Positions 4,548 through 5,383 of a stretch of 5,383 nt of DNA are shown here, one piece after another. Positions within the stretch are counted from its first letter, which is position 1. The number at the start of each line of letters is the position of its first letter. Origin of the DNA: an uncultured Eubacteriales bacterium. GTDB lineage: Bacteria > Bacillota > Clostridia > Christensenellales > Christensenellaceae. A program made the translations under genes and the position numbers. The DNA is taken from positions 1-5,383 of the forward strand of contig CAJJPW010000153.1 of the NCBI GenBank assembly GCA_905193725.1, written 5' to 3'. The notes beneath the pieces were generated by a model that had not been told where the DNA came from, made no database searches, and worked only from the letters and a program-made list of their open reading frames with translations.

Positions 4548-5383
4548 TTATAACTTTCCAAATAATAGCGAGGCGTTGTGTCCGCCAAATCCCAACGAGT
4601 TGGAAATGGCGTATTTCACCTCCTGCTGCCTACCCTGGTTGGGAACTACATCTAAGTCGCATTCCTCGTCTTTGACCTGATAGTTAATGGTAGGAGGCAA
4701 GTATCCTTCTACAATGGCCTTTGCACAGGCAATGGCTTCAATCGCACCCGCTGCTCCCAGCAGATGTCCCGTCATAGATTTGGTAGAGGATACCGCAACC
4801 TTGGCGGACTCTCCAAACAGTTTCTTAATAGCCAATGCCTCCGTTTTATCATTATAGAGTGTAGAAGTGCCATGGGCATTGATATAATCCACCTGATCCG
4901 GCTGAATGCCCGCCTCTTCTAAACACAGACGCATCGCATGAACACATCCCTCTGCCTCTGGATCTGGAGCCGTCATGTGGTAGGCATCTGCTGTAGCACC
5001 ATACCCCAAAACCTCTGCATAGATTTTAGCGCCTCTTTTTTTTGCGTGTTCGTATTCCTCTAACACCACTACTCCAGCGCCTTCTCCCATCACAAAGCCT
5101 GTTCTCTCCTTGTCAAAAGGGATGCTGGCTCGATAGGGGTCTTGGGAGGTAGAAAGAGCCGAGATGCCCACAAAGCCACCCACTGCCAGCGGAGTGATGG
5201 TCGCCTCTGCACCACCTGCCAGCATGGCATCCGCCTGGCCATATTTGATCACGTGAAACGCATCTCCAATGGCATGGGTTCCCGTAGCACAAGCCGTCAC
5301 CACACAGGTACAGTGGCCTTTGAGTCCATAGCGTATGGACAGGTTCCCTGCTGCCATATTGGAAATCATAATAGGCACGAAAA
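4548..5383 (-). CDS. fabF: Beta-ketoacyl-ACP synthase II (5' end beyond the window)
   Basis: FabF condenses malonyl-ACP with acyl-ACP, the chain-extending step. The reading frame is open to the right edge, so only the C-terminal 277 complete codons are visible; compared with FabF proteins of about 410 residues, about 135 N-terminal residues are missing. Counting from the Val codon at 5378, the nucleophile is Cys30 in [15 protein letters not shown], and the two histidines are His169 in NAHGTST and His205 in [29 protein letters not shown] (88-102) and the C-terminal [14 protein letters not shown] (260-273) are also typical. The complete Cys-His-His triad marks an active elongating enzyme rather than a chain-length-factor-like protein. 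The GTG at 5378 is an internal Val (frame reads F-V-P-I upstream), not a start. accB follows after 115 nt. FabB is possible in principle, but the operon context favours FabF. Confidence 0.95.
   Translation of the reverse strand, partial: FVPIMISNMAAGNLSIRYGLKGHCTCVVTACATGTHAIGDAFHVIKYGQADAMLAGGAEATITPLAVGGFVGISALSTSQDPYRASIPFDKERTGFVMGEGAGVVVLEEYEHAKKRGAKIYAEVLGYGATADAYHMTAPDPEAEGCVHAMRLCLEEAGIQPDQVDYINAHGTSTLYNDKTEALAIKKLFGESAKVAVSSTKSMTGHLLGAAGAIEAIACAKAIVEGYLPPTINYQVKDEECDLDVVPNQGRQQEVKYAISNSLGFGGHNASLLFGKL

Noticed and set aside
5376..5378. GTG as the fabF start codon
   Set aside because: It is an internal valine: the frame stays open to the window edge, and the conserved FabF core needs about 135 more residues upstream.

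Overview
The window holds the 3' (downstream) part of a type II fatty acid synthesis operon. All genes are on the minus strand. In transcription order, right to left, they are fabF (start lies off the right edge), accB, fabZ, accC, accD and accA, followed by a strong intrinsic terminator. This gene order, the good AGGAG/GGAGG ribosome sites, the short form of AccA and the closeness of the proteins to Firmicutes homologues point to an anaerobic low- to mid-G+C Firmicute of the class Clostridia. I cannot name the genus from sequence alone.

Layout, left to right. Positions 1-210 are very AT-rich noncoding DNA (about 17% G+C over the first 180 bases by hand count). Positions 213-250 form a perfect 16-bp hairpin that terminates the operon. 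Positions 277-1092 are accA and 1085-2032 are accD, overlapping by 8 nt. Positions 2034-3377 are accC, 1 nt from accD. Positions 3378-3518 are an unusual 141-bp intergenic gap. Positions 3519-3959 are fabZ and 3983-4432 are accB. Positions 4433-4547 are a 115-nt gap with a possible stem-loop. Positions 4548 to the right edge are the C-terminal two thirds of fabF.

The four acc genes encode a complete heteromeric acetyl-CoA carboxylase: biotin carboxylase AccC, biotin carrier AccB, and carboxyltransferase AccA plus AccD. It makes malonyl-CoA. FabF condenses malonyl-ACP with the growing acyl-ACP, and FabZ dehydrates the 3-hydroxyacyl-ACP. All catalytic residues I could check are present and no gene in the window is broken.

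The observation that stands out is the fabZ-accC gap. It carries three exact matches to the DnaA box TTATNCACA (3410-3418, 3433-3441, 3508-3516) and two one-mismatch copies (3397-3405, 3451-3459), all within 120 bp and around a T-rich tract. By eye I found no other exact match in the window. Such a cluster in the middle of a lipid-synthesis operon, far from any visible dnaA or dnaN, suggests a DnaA-binding locus. It could regulate accCDA, titrate DnaA or modulate its activity, linking malonyl-CoA supply to replication. That role is inference; the box cluster itself is visible in the sequence.
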